Below are positions 1 through 6,274 of a stretch of DNA of 7,683 bases, piece after piece (within the stretch, counting starts at the first letter, position 1; every line of letters starts with the position of its first letter). This stretch comes from Tannerellaceae bacterium (GTDB lineage Bacteria > Bacteroidota > Bacteroidia > Bacteroidales > Tannerellaceae). The stretch is taken from contig JAITAD010000079.1 in NCBI GenBank assembly GCA_031284275.1, positions 1 through 7,683 of the forward strand, read 5' to 3'. The notes below the pieces were generated by a model. That model was not told where the DNA came from and ran no database searches. It saw only the letters and a list, made by a program, of their open reading frames with translations. The translations under genes were made by a program, and so were the position numbers.

Positions 1-12
1 AAAAAGAGAGGA

Positions 13-1179
13 TTACTTCCGTAATGTCACCGTGAACTTTTTGACATCCCCATATCTGTCTACTTTCACCTCTATGGTGTCTTCGGGGCGGAACTTCGCT
101 ATCTGTTCCTGTAACTCGCTTGCCGAGCGTACCGTCACTCCGTTCACGCCTATGATAACATCGCCCTCGTGCATCCCTGCTTCGCGAGCGCCGCTCCGCT
201 CCGCAAATCCCGCTACATAAGCGCCTTCGGTGACTTTCAATCGGTTCTGTTCCTCCTTGGGCACATACTGCACGTCCATCATCTGAATCCCCAGAAAACC
301 GCGTTGTACCGTCCCAAACTCCCGCAGGTCGGCTGCTACCTTTCCGGCAATCGATACCGGAACGGCGAAAGAGTAGCCTGCGAAGTTCCCCGTTTCCGAA
401 TAAATCGCCGTGTTGATACCTACAAGCTCTCCACGTGTATTCACCAATGCCCCACCACTGTTCCCCGGATTCACGGCCGCATCCGTCTGAATAAACGACT
501 CCACGTTTCCTCCTTTTCGTGTGATACCGCCGCGACCTTTTGCGCTCACGATACCGGCCGTCACCGTTGAGGTCAGGTTAAACGGATTTCCGATAGCCAA
601 TACCCATTCGCCTATGCGCAGGGCATCCGAGTCTCCGAACGGGATCGGCGTCAGGTCATTTGCATCTATTTTCAGCAGGGCGATATCCGTCGCAGCATCC
701 GCTCCTACCACCATAGCTGTGAACCGCCTATTGTCGTTCAGAGTCACTTCCAACTCATCCGCCCCTTCTATCACGTGATTATTGGTCAGCACATATCCTT
801 CTTCCGAGATAATTACCCCTGAACCTGCTCCCACACGTGGCTGCGGCTTATAAAACTCCCCTCCGAAACCAAAGAAAAACTCGAAAGGCGACAAAGGTAT
901 CCCTTGTCCGCGCGCAATCCCCTGCCCACGTGCCACCGACTTCACATGCACCACTCCCTGCACCGACCGCTCTGCCGCTGTCGTAAAATCCGGCCATCCT
1001 CCTTGTGGTGTTCGTAAGACCGTCGCCTCTGCCTGCTGTCCGGATATTCCTCCGGTAGCCTGCGTCACGCCATGCACCGGCGTCTGCATCCCGGCCCAGA
1101 GCGCCACTCCGGCGCTTACCCCCGCACTCACCAATGCTATCCCTAAAAAACCTATCCCCCTTTTACTCCAATCGCTCAT
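13..1179 (-). CDS. htrA: HtrA/Deg-family trypsin-like serine protease, membrane-anchored, single PDZ domain
   Basis: Periplasmic serine endopeptidase of the HtrA/Deg (Do) family, which degrades or refolds misfolded envelope proteins. In the 388-aa form starting at the ATG at 1179, residues about 8-29 form one hydrophobic segment without an obvious cleavage site, so it may be a signal anchor. The protease domain has the full triad: His135 in TNNHVIEG, Asp165 in DAATDIALL and Ser241 in NPGNSGGALV. An aromatic loop, FEFFFGFGG, lies before the first catalytic strand. One PDZ domain (about 293-388) begins with the GFLGI ligand-binding loop. An in-frame TTG at 1206 would add nine residues, but it lies inside the predicted -7 promoter element, so the ATG at 1179 is preferred. 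Family members with two PDZ domains are usually 450-510 aa, so this protein is short and DegS-like in layout. A tandem ARGQGI repeat is at residues 83-94. Protease assignment is very sure; the exact symbol (htrA, degQ or degP) is less so. Confidence 0.93.
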   Translation of the reverse strand: MSDWSKRGIGFLGIALVSAGVSAGVALWAGMQTPVHGVTQATGGISGQQAEATVLRTPQGGWPDFTTAAERSVQGVVHVKSVARGQGIARGQGIPLSPFEFFFGFGGEFYKPQPRVGAGSGVIISEEGYVLTNNHVIEGADELEVTLNDNRRFTAMVVGADAATDIALLKIDANDLTPIPFGDSDALRIGEWVLAIGNPFNLTSTVTAGIVSAKGRGGITRKGGNVESFIQTDAAVNPGNSGGALVNTRGELVGINTAIYSETGNFAGYSFAVPVSIAGKVAADLREFGTVQRGFLGIQMMDVQYVPKEEQNRLKVTEGAYVAGFAERSGAREAGMHEGDVIIGVNGVTVRSASELQEQIAKFRPEDTIEVKVDRYGDVKKFTVTLRK

Positions 1180-1203
1180 ATCTCTATTCGTTTTGGTGTC
1201 AAA

Positions 1204-1235
1204 CAAAACTATTTCCGTAAAATCTCGTGTGCAAA
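1204..1235 (-). promoter_or_regulatory. Bacteroidota-type promoter of the htrA gene
   Basis: Read on the minus strand, TTTG (1235-1232) is followed by 20 bases and then TAGTTTTG (1211-1204). This matches the Bacteroidota housekeeping sigma pattern of a TTTG-like -33 box and a TAnnTTTG -7 box. Transcription should begin around 1195-1199, giving a leader of about 20 nt before the ATG at 1179. This placement rules out the upstream TTG codon as the start. Confidence 0.65.
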
Positions 1236-1445
1236 ATTATCCTCATCCCCCCATCTTCCCCAAATCTCCGAAGTTAATAATTTCCAAAGCCCTCTCGGAC
1301 TACCATAGTTCAGATAGTACCAAGCAACCGAAAGTAAAAAGACTGCTGACAAAGATTGCACAATGGAAAGTGCCGGGGCCAAAGTGGTACACCTTGTGGG
1401 AAGTTAAGAGACTTTGTATTCGCCATATCAACCCACAAAAATACA
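1212..1445. other. Intergenic region between hipA and htrA
   Basis: This stretch lies between the hipA stop and the htrA promoter. I see no convincing ORF, tRNA or strong terminator hairpin. A bulged, GC-containing inverted repeat (CCAAAGTG ... CACCTTGTGG, about 1378-1399) is the nearest thing to a hipA terminator, but its loop is only about 3 nt and no T-run follows. A 9-bp half-site-like word, ATAGTTCAG (1305-1313), resembles one arm of the hip palindromes but has no partner arm. Confidence 0.4.
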
Positions 1446-2741
1446 TCAGGTAAGCCCATCGGGAGCAAAACACACTCCGATGCGTTCCTCTTCGTCTCGG
1501 GAGAGGCCATAACGAGCAGCCACCTCGCGCCATGTAGCAACAGCTTCCTTTACTTGGCAAATAATCTCTTCCGTGCGGTCTTTCTTTACTCGAAACCAAG
1601 GAGAAACCTGTCTTGCCAGATCGAGATCGAGGGAGTTATCGTGCTCGGATATGTTCAGCTTCAACCCCGTAGCGTAAGGGTTAGGGTTGATGTCGTAGGC
1701 AGGGGACAGTACCCATCCGGAAGGAGTGAGAAGGAAGCCATGATTGCGTAAGTGGTCATCGCTATTGTGTACACATATGGAAAAGACAATACGGCGAAAT
1801 AACTCTTCTAACTCGTGATTGACCCGCACTCCTTTCCGGATAAGGAACTCGACCAATTCGAGGTAACTGGCGCCCTCATGGGAATCAGTCCCATCTGTAT
1901 AGCCAAGGAGAGTCATGGCCGAGGCGAAATGCAGACGTCCTCCTGATACAGTCCGGTCGAACCGTTGGGTAAGAAATGTATGGTGGCGACCGGAAAAGCG
2001 TTTGGCAGTCGCTTGGGTGACGCGCAGGCCGGCACGACGTGCCAATTCATGGGTGACAGCCTCCCATGCCCCCACATCGTAACGATCGTTACGGCTGGGG
2101 AACTTGGCTATCCACAACGAATTATCGGTTTCTTTGACACCAGCCTTTGGGCGTGCACCACCAAGAGAAGAACCGGGCGCCAACAGGAGTTGCAGCCATT
2201 TAAGGGTTTCCTTATCATCCTGAAACGCATCTTCTTCCAATTCTCGAGTGGCGGCTTCAAGCCGGCGAAGAGATGTAGCAGGAGGAGTAGCGAAAGTGAT
2301 ATCGTCATTGAGGAAAGGACCATCCGAAGATTCTCTGAATCGCAGGGCACCCATGCGTTGCCCATCGAAGACGCCGAGGAGATAATCGGACTCTTGCAAG
2401 AATCGTGGGGCACGTTTTTCCATACGCGCCTGTATGGATTCACGCCTGTCCATCAACACACGCCCCCATCGGTCGGGAGAAGAATCGAGGAACATGCCGA
2501 AGTTACATTTACCCTCTTGTAAGTATTGTGGCCCTTCGTAAAGGGACAAATCAGGGTCAAACTCCTGTGCAAAAGGAGAGTGCAACCATTTGCTATCGTA
2601 GGAAAAGGAAAAGACTTCCTTACCCCGCACCTGCGAAGCATATAGCGTCCCGACGAAACGAGGGGCGCTACCTGCGATACCTCGGTCTACCCTATCGTCA
2701 TAGACAAGTATCTCCTTTGTGTTTTTCGTTGTTACTTTCAT
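1446..2741 (-). CDS. hipA: HipA-family serine/threonine kinase toxin of a type II toxin-antitoxin system
   Basis: HipA-type kinase toxin of 431 aa, close to the 440 aa of E. coli HipA. HipA kinases phosphorylate aminoacyl-tRNA synthetases (GltX in E. coli), which stalls translation and gives growth arrest or persistence; the target here is unknown. The N-terminal HipA_N-like part (about 25-105) precedes the kinase core. Visible kinase features are a Gly-rich loop GSSLGGARPK (190-199) whose Ser192 aligns with the autophosphorylated Ser150 of E. coli HipA, a probable ATP-binding Lys213 (WIAKFP), the catalytic motif NSDDHLRNHG with Asp328 and Asn333, and the metal-binding Asp350 in SPAYDIN. All key residues are present, so the toxin looks active. 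The ATG at 2741 is chosen over an upstream in-frame TTG at 2768, which lies inside the predicted -7 box. The sequence GGGAG lies 14-18 nt before the ATG. hipB is 79 bp upstream on the same strand. Confidence 0.93.
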   Translation of the reverse strand: MKVTTKNTKEILVYDDRVDRGIAGSAPRFVGTLYASQVRGKEVFSFSYDSKWLHSPFAQEFDPDLSLYEGPQYLQEGKCNFGMFLDSSPDRWGRVLMDRRESIQARMEKRAPRFLQESDYLLGVFDGQRMGALRFRESSDGPFLNDDITFATPPATSLRRLEAATRELEEDAFQDDKETLKWLQLLLAPGSSLGGARPKAGVKETDNSLWIAKFPSRNDRYDVGAWEAVTHELARRAGLRVTQATAKRFSGRHHTFLTQRFDRTVSGGRLHFASAMTLLGYTDGTDSHEGASYLELVEFLIRKGVRVNHELEELFRRIVFSICVHNSDDHLRNHGFLLTPSGWVLSPAYDINPNPYATGLKLNISEHDNSLDLDLARQVSPWFRVKKDRTEEIICQVKEAVATWREVAARYGLSRDEEERIGVCFAPDGLT

Positions 2742-2760
2742 ATCCGTATCTTTTTTCTCC

Positions 2761-2792
2761 CAAACCAATAATGATTGATAATTCAGACAAAA
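2761..2792 (-). promoter_or_regulatory. Predicted promoter of hipA, overlapping the intergenic palindrome
   Basis: On the minus strand TTTTG (2792-2788) is followed by exactly 19 bases and then TTGGTTTG (2768-2761), one mismatch from TAnnTTTG. The -33 box lies inside the palindrome at 2775-2817, so a protein bound to the palindrome should block RNA polymerase. Transcription would begin near 2755, leaving a leader of about 14 nt. This predicts that hipA can be transcribed separately from hipB, under the same type of operator. Confidence 0.5.
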
Positions 2793-2817
2793 ATAGATAT
2801 TTTGTTTGAACTATCAA
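2775..2817. repeat. 43-bp interrupted palindrome, copy 1 (hipB-hipA intergenic; probable HipB operator)
   Basis: The arms begin TTGATAATTCAGACAAAA on the left and end TTTTGTTTGAACTATCAA on the right. They are inverted complements except for a few positions and meet over an AT-rich centre. It has the same 43-bp length as the copies at 3176-3218 and 3273-3315, and matches them at 36 and 33 of 43 positions. It begins three bases after the hipB stop codon and covers the -33 box of the hipA promoter. As RNA it could also form a hairpin just after hipB. The operator role is inferred from position and from the known autoregulation of hip operons. Confidence 0.75.
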
Positions 2818-2820
2818 GCT

Positions 2821-3150
2821 TTACAGACATTCTTCTATTGCTTCCTCTTCTTTTTTCGGCGCTCGCTGTTTGACGGCAATTTCAGCATCCTGTAATTTCC
2901 TACCGAGCGTATCGCTTGCTACGGTGCTCAGATCCAGTCCCAAGACGAATAATACTTGTGCATAGTTTCCTATTGATACCTGTGGATTGCCTTTTTCTAT
3001 CAACCATAGGGTAGAACGTGCTATGGAAGCCCGTTCGGCCACCAGTTTTGTACCAAACTTACGTCGAAGTCTGGCCAGTTTGATATCTTCACCTAACCTG
3101 TTGAGGGTTTCTTCCACTCGTGGCAGCAGTTGTTGCTTTCTCCGTCCCAT
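2821..3150 (-). CDS. hipB: HipB-like antitoxin, XRE/Cro-type helix-turn-helix regulator
   Basis: Small DNA-binding protein of 109 aa placed directly upstream of hipA, as expected for the antitoxin that neutralises HipA and represses the operon. A helix-turn-helix of the XRE/Cro type covers about residues 20-75; the recognition part is near 35-54, ending in STLWLIEKGN, a common XRE ending. The C-terminal 30 residues are charged (KKEEEAIEE) and probably flexible, which fits an antitoxin tail. The ATG at 3150 is chosen because the in-frame extension to a TTG at 3315 would be translated from two palindromic repeats and has no family-like sequence. Only a weak -7 candidate (TACAAGAG, 3169-3162) lies 19 bp from a TTTTG in the palindrome at 3176-3218. 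The hipB stop codon falls within a 16-bp direct repeat that flanks the palindromes. Confidence 0.85.
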   Translation of the reverse strand: MGRRKQQLLPRVEETLNRLGEDIKLARLRRKFGTKLVAERASIARSTLWLIEKGNPQVSIGNYAQVLFVLGLDLSTVASDTLGRKLQDAEIAVKQRAPKKEEEAIEECL

Positions 3151-3175
3151 GATTCGTTGTTCTCTTGTATAATGT

Positions 3176-3218
3176 TTGATAATCCGCACAAAAGTAGGTA
3201 TTTTGTCCGAACTATCAA
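3176..3218. repeat. 43-bp interrupted palindrome, copy 2 (upstream of hipB; probable operator)
   Basis: The left arm is TTGATAATCCGCACAAAA and the right arm is TTTTGTCCGAACTATCAA; 15 of these 18 positions pair as inverted complements. It is 25 bp upstream of the hipB ATG and covers the place where the -33 box of hipB would be. It shares the 16-bp right flank GAACTATCAAGCTTTA with copy 1. It is probably the main autoregulatory HipB site; binding is inferred, not shown. Confidence 0.75.
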
Positions 3219-3267
3219 GCTTTATACAATTTTTATCCGTATGATTTTTTATGGAAGATATGGATAC

Positions 3268-3320
3268 AATGATTGATAGTTCAGTCAAAATAGGCATTTT
3301 TGACTGAACTATCAATCATT
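3268..3320. repeat. Palindrome, copy 3, with perfect 23-bp arms
   Basis: The arms at 3268-3290 (AATGATTGATAGTTCAG then TCAAAA) and 3298-3320 are perfect inverted complements over 23 bp around a 7-bp centre, TAGGCAT. The inner 43 bp (3273-3315) line up with the two copies nearer hipA. It lies 118 bp upstream of the hipB ATG and about 100 bp upstream of the divergent outer-membrane operon, so it could act on either. It could be a high-affinity operator, a bidirectional transcript hairpin, or a member of a dispersed palindrome family. Being the most symmetric copy, it is the best guide to the site consensus. Confidence 0.75.
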
Positions 3321-3404
3321 ATAGTAGTATGAAGGGAGGATATGGTACAGTGAACATGATCGGGTAGGGGAAAAACAAGTACTGCTTCTCTAAGAAAAGA
3401 ACGA

Positions 3405-3412
3405 TACCTTTG
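3405..3412 (+). promoter_or_regulatory. -7 element of the outer-membrane protein operon
   Basis: TACCTTTG is an exact match to TAnnTTTG and ends eight bases before the ATG at 3421. The -33 region (about 3381-3386) has only a partial match (CTGC). If used, transcription would start about 3417-3419, leaving almost no leader. Confidence 0.5.
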
Positions 3413-3420
3413 CAGTATCA

Positions 3421-4248
3421 ATGAACTCGCACACGGTGAGAAGTATCGCCGCCTTGCTTGTGGCAGTGTGTCCGGCTGTCATCAGTCCTGTTTTGGCAAC
3501 GGATTGGTTGCGTGTACCCGATGTGCGCAGTATGCGTCTCGGCGGTGGTGGTGTCATGCTCTCTTCGGCCGTAAATCCCGCTCTGGTAGCGGAAGAAGAA
3601 CAGCCGAAAGTATTCCTCTCGCTGATTGACCGGTACAGTGTCAGTGGATTGGCCACTTTGTCCGCTGCCCTCACACTGCCCAACAGTCACCTCCCCACAG
3701 CAATACACTTGGCAACTTTCGGTTACGATGCCTATCGGGAGTGGATGTTACGAACCGCCGTCGCCCGACGGTTGAACGAGCGTATATCCTTGGGGGTCGC
3801 CCTACAATACGTCACCTTGCAAACCGAGCTATTTGACGAACGCTCTACAAGTCTCTCCGCCGATGTCGGCCTATTCTTCACGCCGAACGAACGTTTCGCT
3901 TTGGGTTTGACACTGATGAATACGCCACGGATAACTTTTGGTGAACGAATAGCGACAGGTTCTTCCTCAGGTTGGGCTGTTCAGGCAGGCGGGACATGGA
4001 ACATCACAGACGACGTGCGCCTGCTAACAGGCATTGGTAAAGGGCGACGTACACCTTGGGAAGGTAATGCCGGCATCGAATACAGCGTCGCCGAAGGGTT
4101 TCACATAGGTGCCGGCATAGCGGCCTTACCACTGCTGCCTGCCATAGGCGCCGGTTTCGAAGGTCGTCGTTTTGCCATAGATGTTGCAGCGACAACCCAC
4201 CCTGTCTTGGGAATGAGTTGGGGAGTAGCGATTACCGTCCATCTCTAA
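3421..4248 (+). CDS. Exported outer-membrane beta-barrel-like protein, PorV/PorQ-like
   Basis: Protein of 275 aa with a clear Sec signal peptide (about 1-26, cleavage near SPVLA/TDW). Cys17 is not in a proper lipobox, so a lipoprotein is unlikely. After the signal peptide the motif SMRLGGGGVMLSSAVNPALVA resembles the opening of PorV/PorQ and FadL-like barrels (LGGAGVA...NPA). The rest is a series of short amphipathic strands separated by turns (ERISLGVALQYV, ERFALGLTLMN, EGFHIGAGIAAL, RFAIDVAATTH), ending in a strand, WGVAITVHL. This suggests a small outer-membrane barrel. PorV and PorQ serve type IX secretion, but no such role can be claimed here. The next gene starts 10 bp downstream on the same strand, so the two are probably one transcript. 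The family assignment is inferred from motif and strand pattern only. Confidence 0.6.
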   Translation: MNSHTVRSIAALLVAVCPAVISPVLATDWLRVPDVRSMRLGGGGVMLSSAVNPALVAEEEQPKVFLSLIDRYSVSGLATLSAALTLPNSHLPTAIHLATFGYDAYREWMLRTAVARRLNERISLGVALQYVTLQTELFDERSTSLSADVGLFFTPNERFALGLTLMNTPRITFGERIATGSSSGWAVQAGGTWNITDDVRLLTGIGKGRRTPWEGNAGIEYSVAEGFHIGAGIAALPLLPAIGAGFEGRRFAIDVAATTHPVLGMSWGVAITVHL

Positions 4249-4258
4249 AACGGACAAC

Positions 4259-6271
4259 ATGAAACGAAGGGCGCTGATACTGTACATTATATTGGGTTGG
4301 ATACCGGCTACAGCCCAAACTTTCGCCCCCGACAAATGGATGGAATATGTCGAAGAACTCGCCGCCGAAACAGATAACACCGAACAGATAGAAGCCCTCT
4401 ACGAAGAACTTGCCTACCTTACCGAACATCCCATAGCCCTCAACACCGCTACTGCCGAAAGCCTGAGCCAGCTCCCCTTTCTCACAGACGAGCATATCAA
4501 CGGCATTCTCATCTACCGCCAACGCCACGGCGCCATACTCACCCTTTACGAATTACGGAACATCGAAACCATCGACATCCGTACCATCGAACTCCTCCTG
4601 CCTTTCGTCATACCCGGCGATACCCCCGACGAACACCGCCCTCTGACTCTCACCAACCTCGTCCACGGACGTCACGAACTGCGCAGCCGGTATGGCCAAT
4701 GCCTTCAATCTAAAGAAGGATATCTGAAGGAACGATATCTCGGCGAACCTTTCTACCACTCCCTGCAATATGCCTATTCTTTCAACAATCGCCTGTACGC
4801 CGGCATCGTTGCCGAAAAAGACGCCGGCGAACCTCTCCGCCAACGGGGTTACGACTTCTATTCCGCTCACTTCTTTCTCACCGATAACAGTCCTCACCTC
4901 CGTACCTTCGCTTTGGGCGACTTCAAAGCATCTTTCGGGCAAGGCCTCGTTATCAATAACGGATTCAGCCCAGCCCGCAGCAGCCTCACCACCCAATCCG
5001 GCCGCCTTGCTAACGGCTTTCGCCGACACACTTCCACCAGTGAAACCAATTTCCTACGCGGCGCCGCTCTCACCCTCGTCTTCGAGCGCATGGCTTACAG
5101 TGTCTTTTATTCTTCCTTGCGGGCAGACGCCACTCTCTCCTCCGACTCCACTTTCAGCACATGGAAAACCGATGGCCTTCATCGTCTGCGCACCGACTAC
5201 GACAAACGGCATACCGTACCCCTGCAAACTTTCGGTGGTAACGTCCGTTACAGTAGCGACAGGCTTGCCATCGGTATTACCGCTCTTACCCATAGCACCG
5301 GCCGACTCAGCCTGCAACCTCCCATACTGCCCTACAACCGCTACTATTTCCGTGGCCGCCATAATGCCAATGCGTCCATCGACTATGTCCTCCGTCTCGG
5401 TAAAGCCCGTCTGTACGGCGAGACTGCTTTGAGTCTAAACGGCGCCCCTGCCACACTCAACGCTATAGACCTCACTCCCACCGGATTCATCAACATTCTC
5501 CTTCTCCATCGTTACTATTCTCCTCAGTACCACGCTCTCTATGCCTCTGCCTTTTCACAAACCTCCGATATCCGAAACGAGAACGGCCTCTATACAGTCT
5601 TTACCCTTACCCCCTTACCTCACTGGCGATTCACTGCTGCCCTGGACATCTTCCGCCATCCATGGCTTCGTTACGGTGTCAATTCACCTTCTTTCGGTGA
5701 GGAATGCCTCCTGCAAGCCGACTACAAACCTACCCAACTGTTCAGCGCCACTCTCCGATACAAATACCGCGAACGAGAGAAGAATCAGCAACTCTCCGAT
5801 GAGCCGGAGACGCTTGTCCTTCCCTACGCTACCCACCGTCTCCGCTTGCAACTCAACTACGGCAATGCCGTACATCTCGCTTTCCGTACATCCATCGATG
5901 CCGTCCGCTACTCCGAAGCCGCAACCGCTCCTGCCAACGGATTCGCGCTGGCACAAACGCTCGCATGGCGGCCTGCCACCATCCCTTGTCAAGTCGATCT
6001 GTATGCCGTTCTTTTCCGCACTGACAACTATGACAGTCGCCTCTCCTCCTATGAAAAACATATCCTCTACAGCTTCTATACCTCCACCCTCTACGGCCAC
6101 GGCTACCGTTTCTCCGGTCTTCTACGTTGGGACGTTCTACCCTGCCTCAATCTCTCGACACGCTTGTCCCACACTATCTATACCGACCGCAAGACGAACG
6201 GCAGCGGCCTTGAAACCATCCCACATCCTTTCAAGACCGACTTCGACCTCATGCTCCGCCTTCGCCTCTGA
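4259..6271 (+). CDS. Exported helix-hairpin-helix protein with a C-terminal outer-membrane beta-barrel-like region
   Basis: Protein of 670 aa with a signal peptide (about 1-20, ending ATAQ). An acidic, probably helical stretch (25-55) leads into a ComEA-like helix-hairpin-helix domain (about 57-117), recognisable from LNTATAESLSQLPFLTDEHI, the RQRHGAILTLYEL segment and a second hairpin, NIETIDIRTIELL. After a Pro-rich linker near 120, the remaining 540 residues alternate polar and aromatic residues in many putative strands (for example FINILLLHRYYSPQY, LRLQLNYGNAVHLAFR) and end in FDLMLRLRL, a typical C-terminal barrel strand. In Bacteroidota such genes are usually annotated only as helix-hairpin-helix proteins, and I know of no established function. 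HhH domains in ComEA bind DNA in the periplasm, so a DNA-related role is possible but unproven. The coding strand is strongly C-rich and pyrimidine-rich. The stop lies 3 bp from that of the convergent agmatine deiminase gene. Confidence 0.8.
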   Translation: MKRRALILYIILGWIPATAQTFAPDKWMEYVEELAAETDNTEQIEALYEELAYLTEHPIALNTATAESLSQLPFLTDEHINGILIYRQRHGAILTLYELRNIETIDIRTIELLLPFVIPGDTPDEHRPLTLTNLVHGRHELRSRYGQCLQSKEGYLKERYLGEPFYHSLQYAYSFNNRLYAGIVAEKDAGEPLRQRGYDFYSAHFFLTDNSPHLRTFALGDFKASFGQGLVINNGFSPARSSLTTQSGRLANGFRRHTSTSETNFLRGAALTLVFERMAYSVFYSSLRADATLSSDSTFSTWKTDGLHRLRTDYDKRHTVPLQTFGGNVRYSSDRLAIGITALTHSTGRLSLQPPILPYNRYYFRGRHNANASIDYVLRLGKARLYGETALSLNGAPATLNAIDLTPTGFINILLLHRYYSPQYHALYASAFSQTSDIRNENGLYTVFTLTPLPHWRFTAALDIFRHPWLRYGVNSPSFGEECLLQADYKPTQLFSATLRYKYREREKNQQLSDEPETLVLPYATHRLRLQLNYGNAVHLAFRTSIDAVRYSEAATAPANGFALAQTLAWRPATIPCQVDLYAVLFRTDNYDSRLSSYEKHILYSFYTSTLYGHGYRFSGLLRWDVLPCLNLSTRLSHTIYTDRKTNGSGLETIPHPFKTDFDLMLRLRL

Positions 6272-6274
6272 ATC

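Noticed and set aside
1..12. T-rich tail after the htrA stop as a terminator
   Set aside because: On the minus strand a short T-run follows the stop, but no stem is visible and the window ends, so it cannot be judged.
1180..1206. Nine-residue N-terminal extension of htrA from TTG at 1206
   Set aside because: The TTG is part of the predicted -7 box TAGTTTTG, so it would not be in the mRNA; the ATG at 1179 begins a sensible signal-anchor sequence.
1305..1313. ATAGTTCAG as a fourth hip operator near htrA
   Set aside because: Only 9 bp match one arm, with no CAAAA core and no opposing arm at the right distance. Chance is the simpler explanation.
1965..2522. Plus-strand open frame antisense to hipA (185 aa)
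   Set aside because: It lies opposite the conserved kinase domain, has no recognisable motif and no promoter or ribosome site; it is a coding shadow.
3234..3266. E. coli-style HipB operator (TATCC ... GGATA)
   Set aside because: Both words are present, but they are separated by 23 bases rather than the 8 of the known site, and are not repeated.
3151..3315. N-terminal extension of hipB to an in-frame TTG at 3315 (164 aa)
   Set aside because: The extension would be translated through two palindromes and AT-rich DNA, and shows no HTH-family sequence. The ATG at 3150 gives a normal HipB length.
3329..3367. Very short plus-strand ORF of 12 codons beginning ATG AAG GGA
   Set aside because: It is too short to support, has no conserved feature, and its promoter is unclear.
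4770..5432. Long overlapping open frames inside the HhH gene (for example 4770-5432 and 5541-6338, plus strand)
   Set aside because: They are low-complexity, Ser/Pro/Thr-rich shadows caused by the C-rich coding strand of the 670-aa gene, with no domain pattern.
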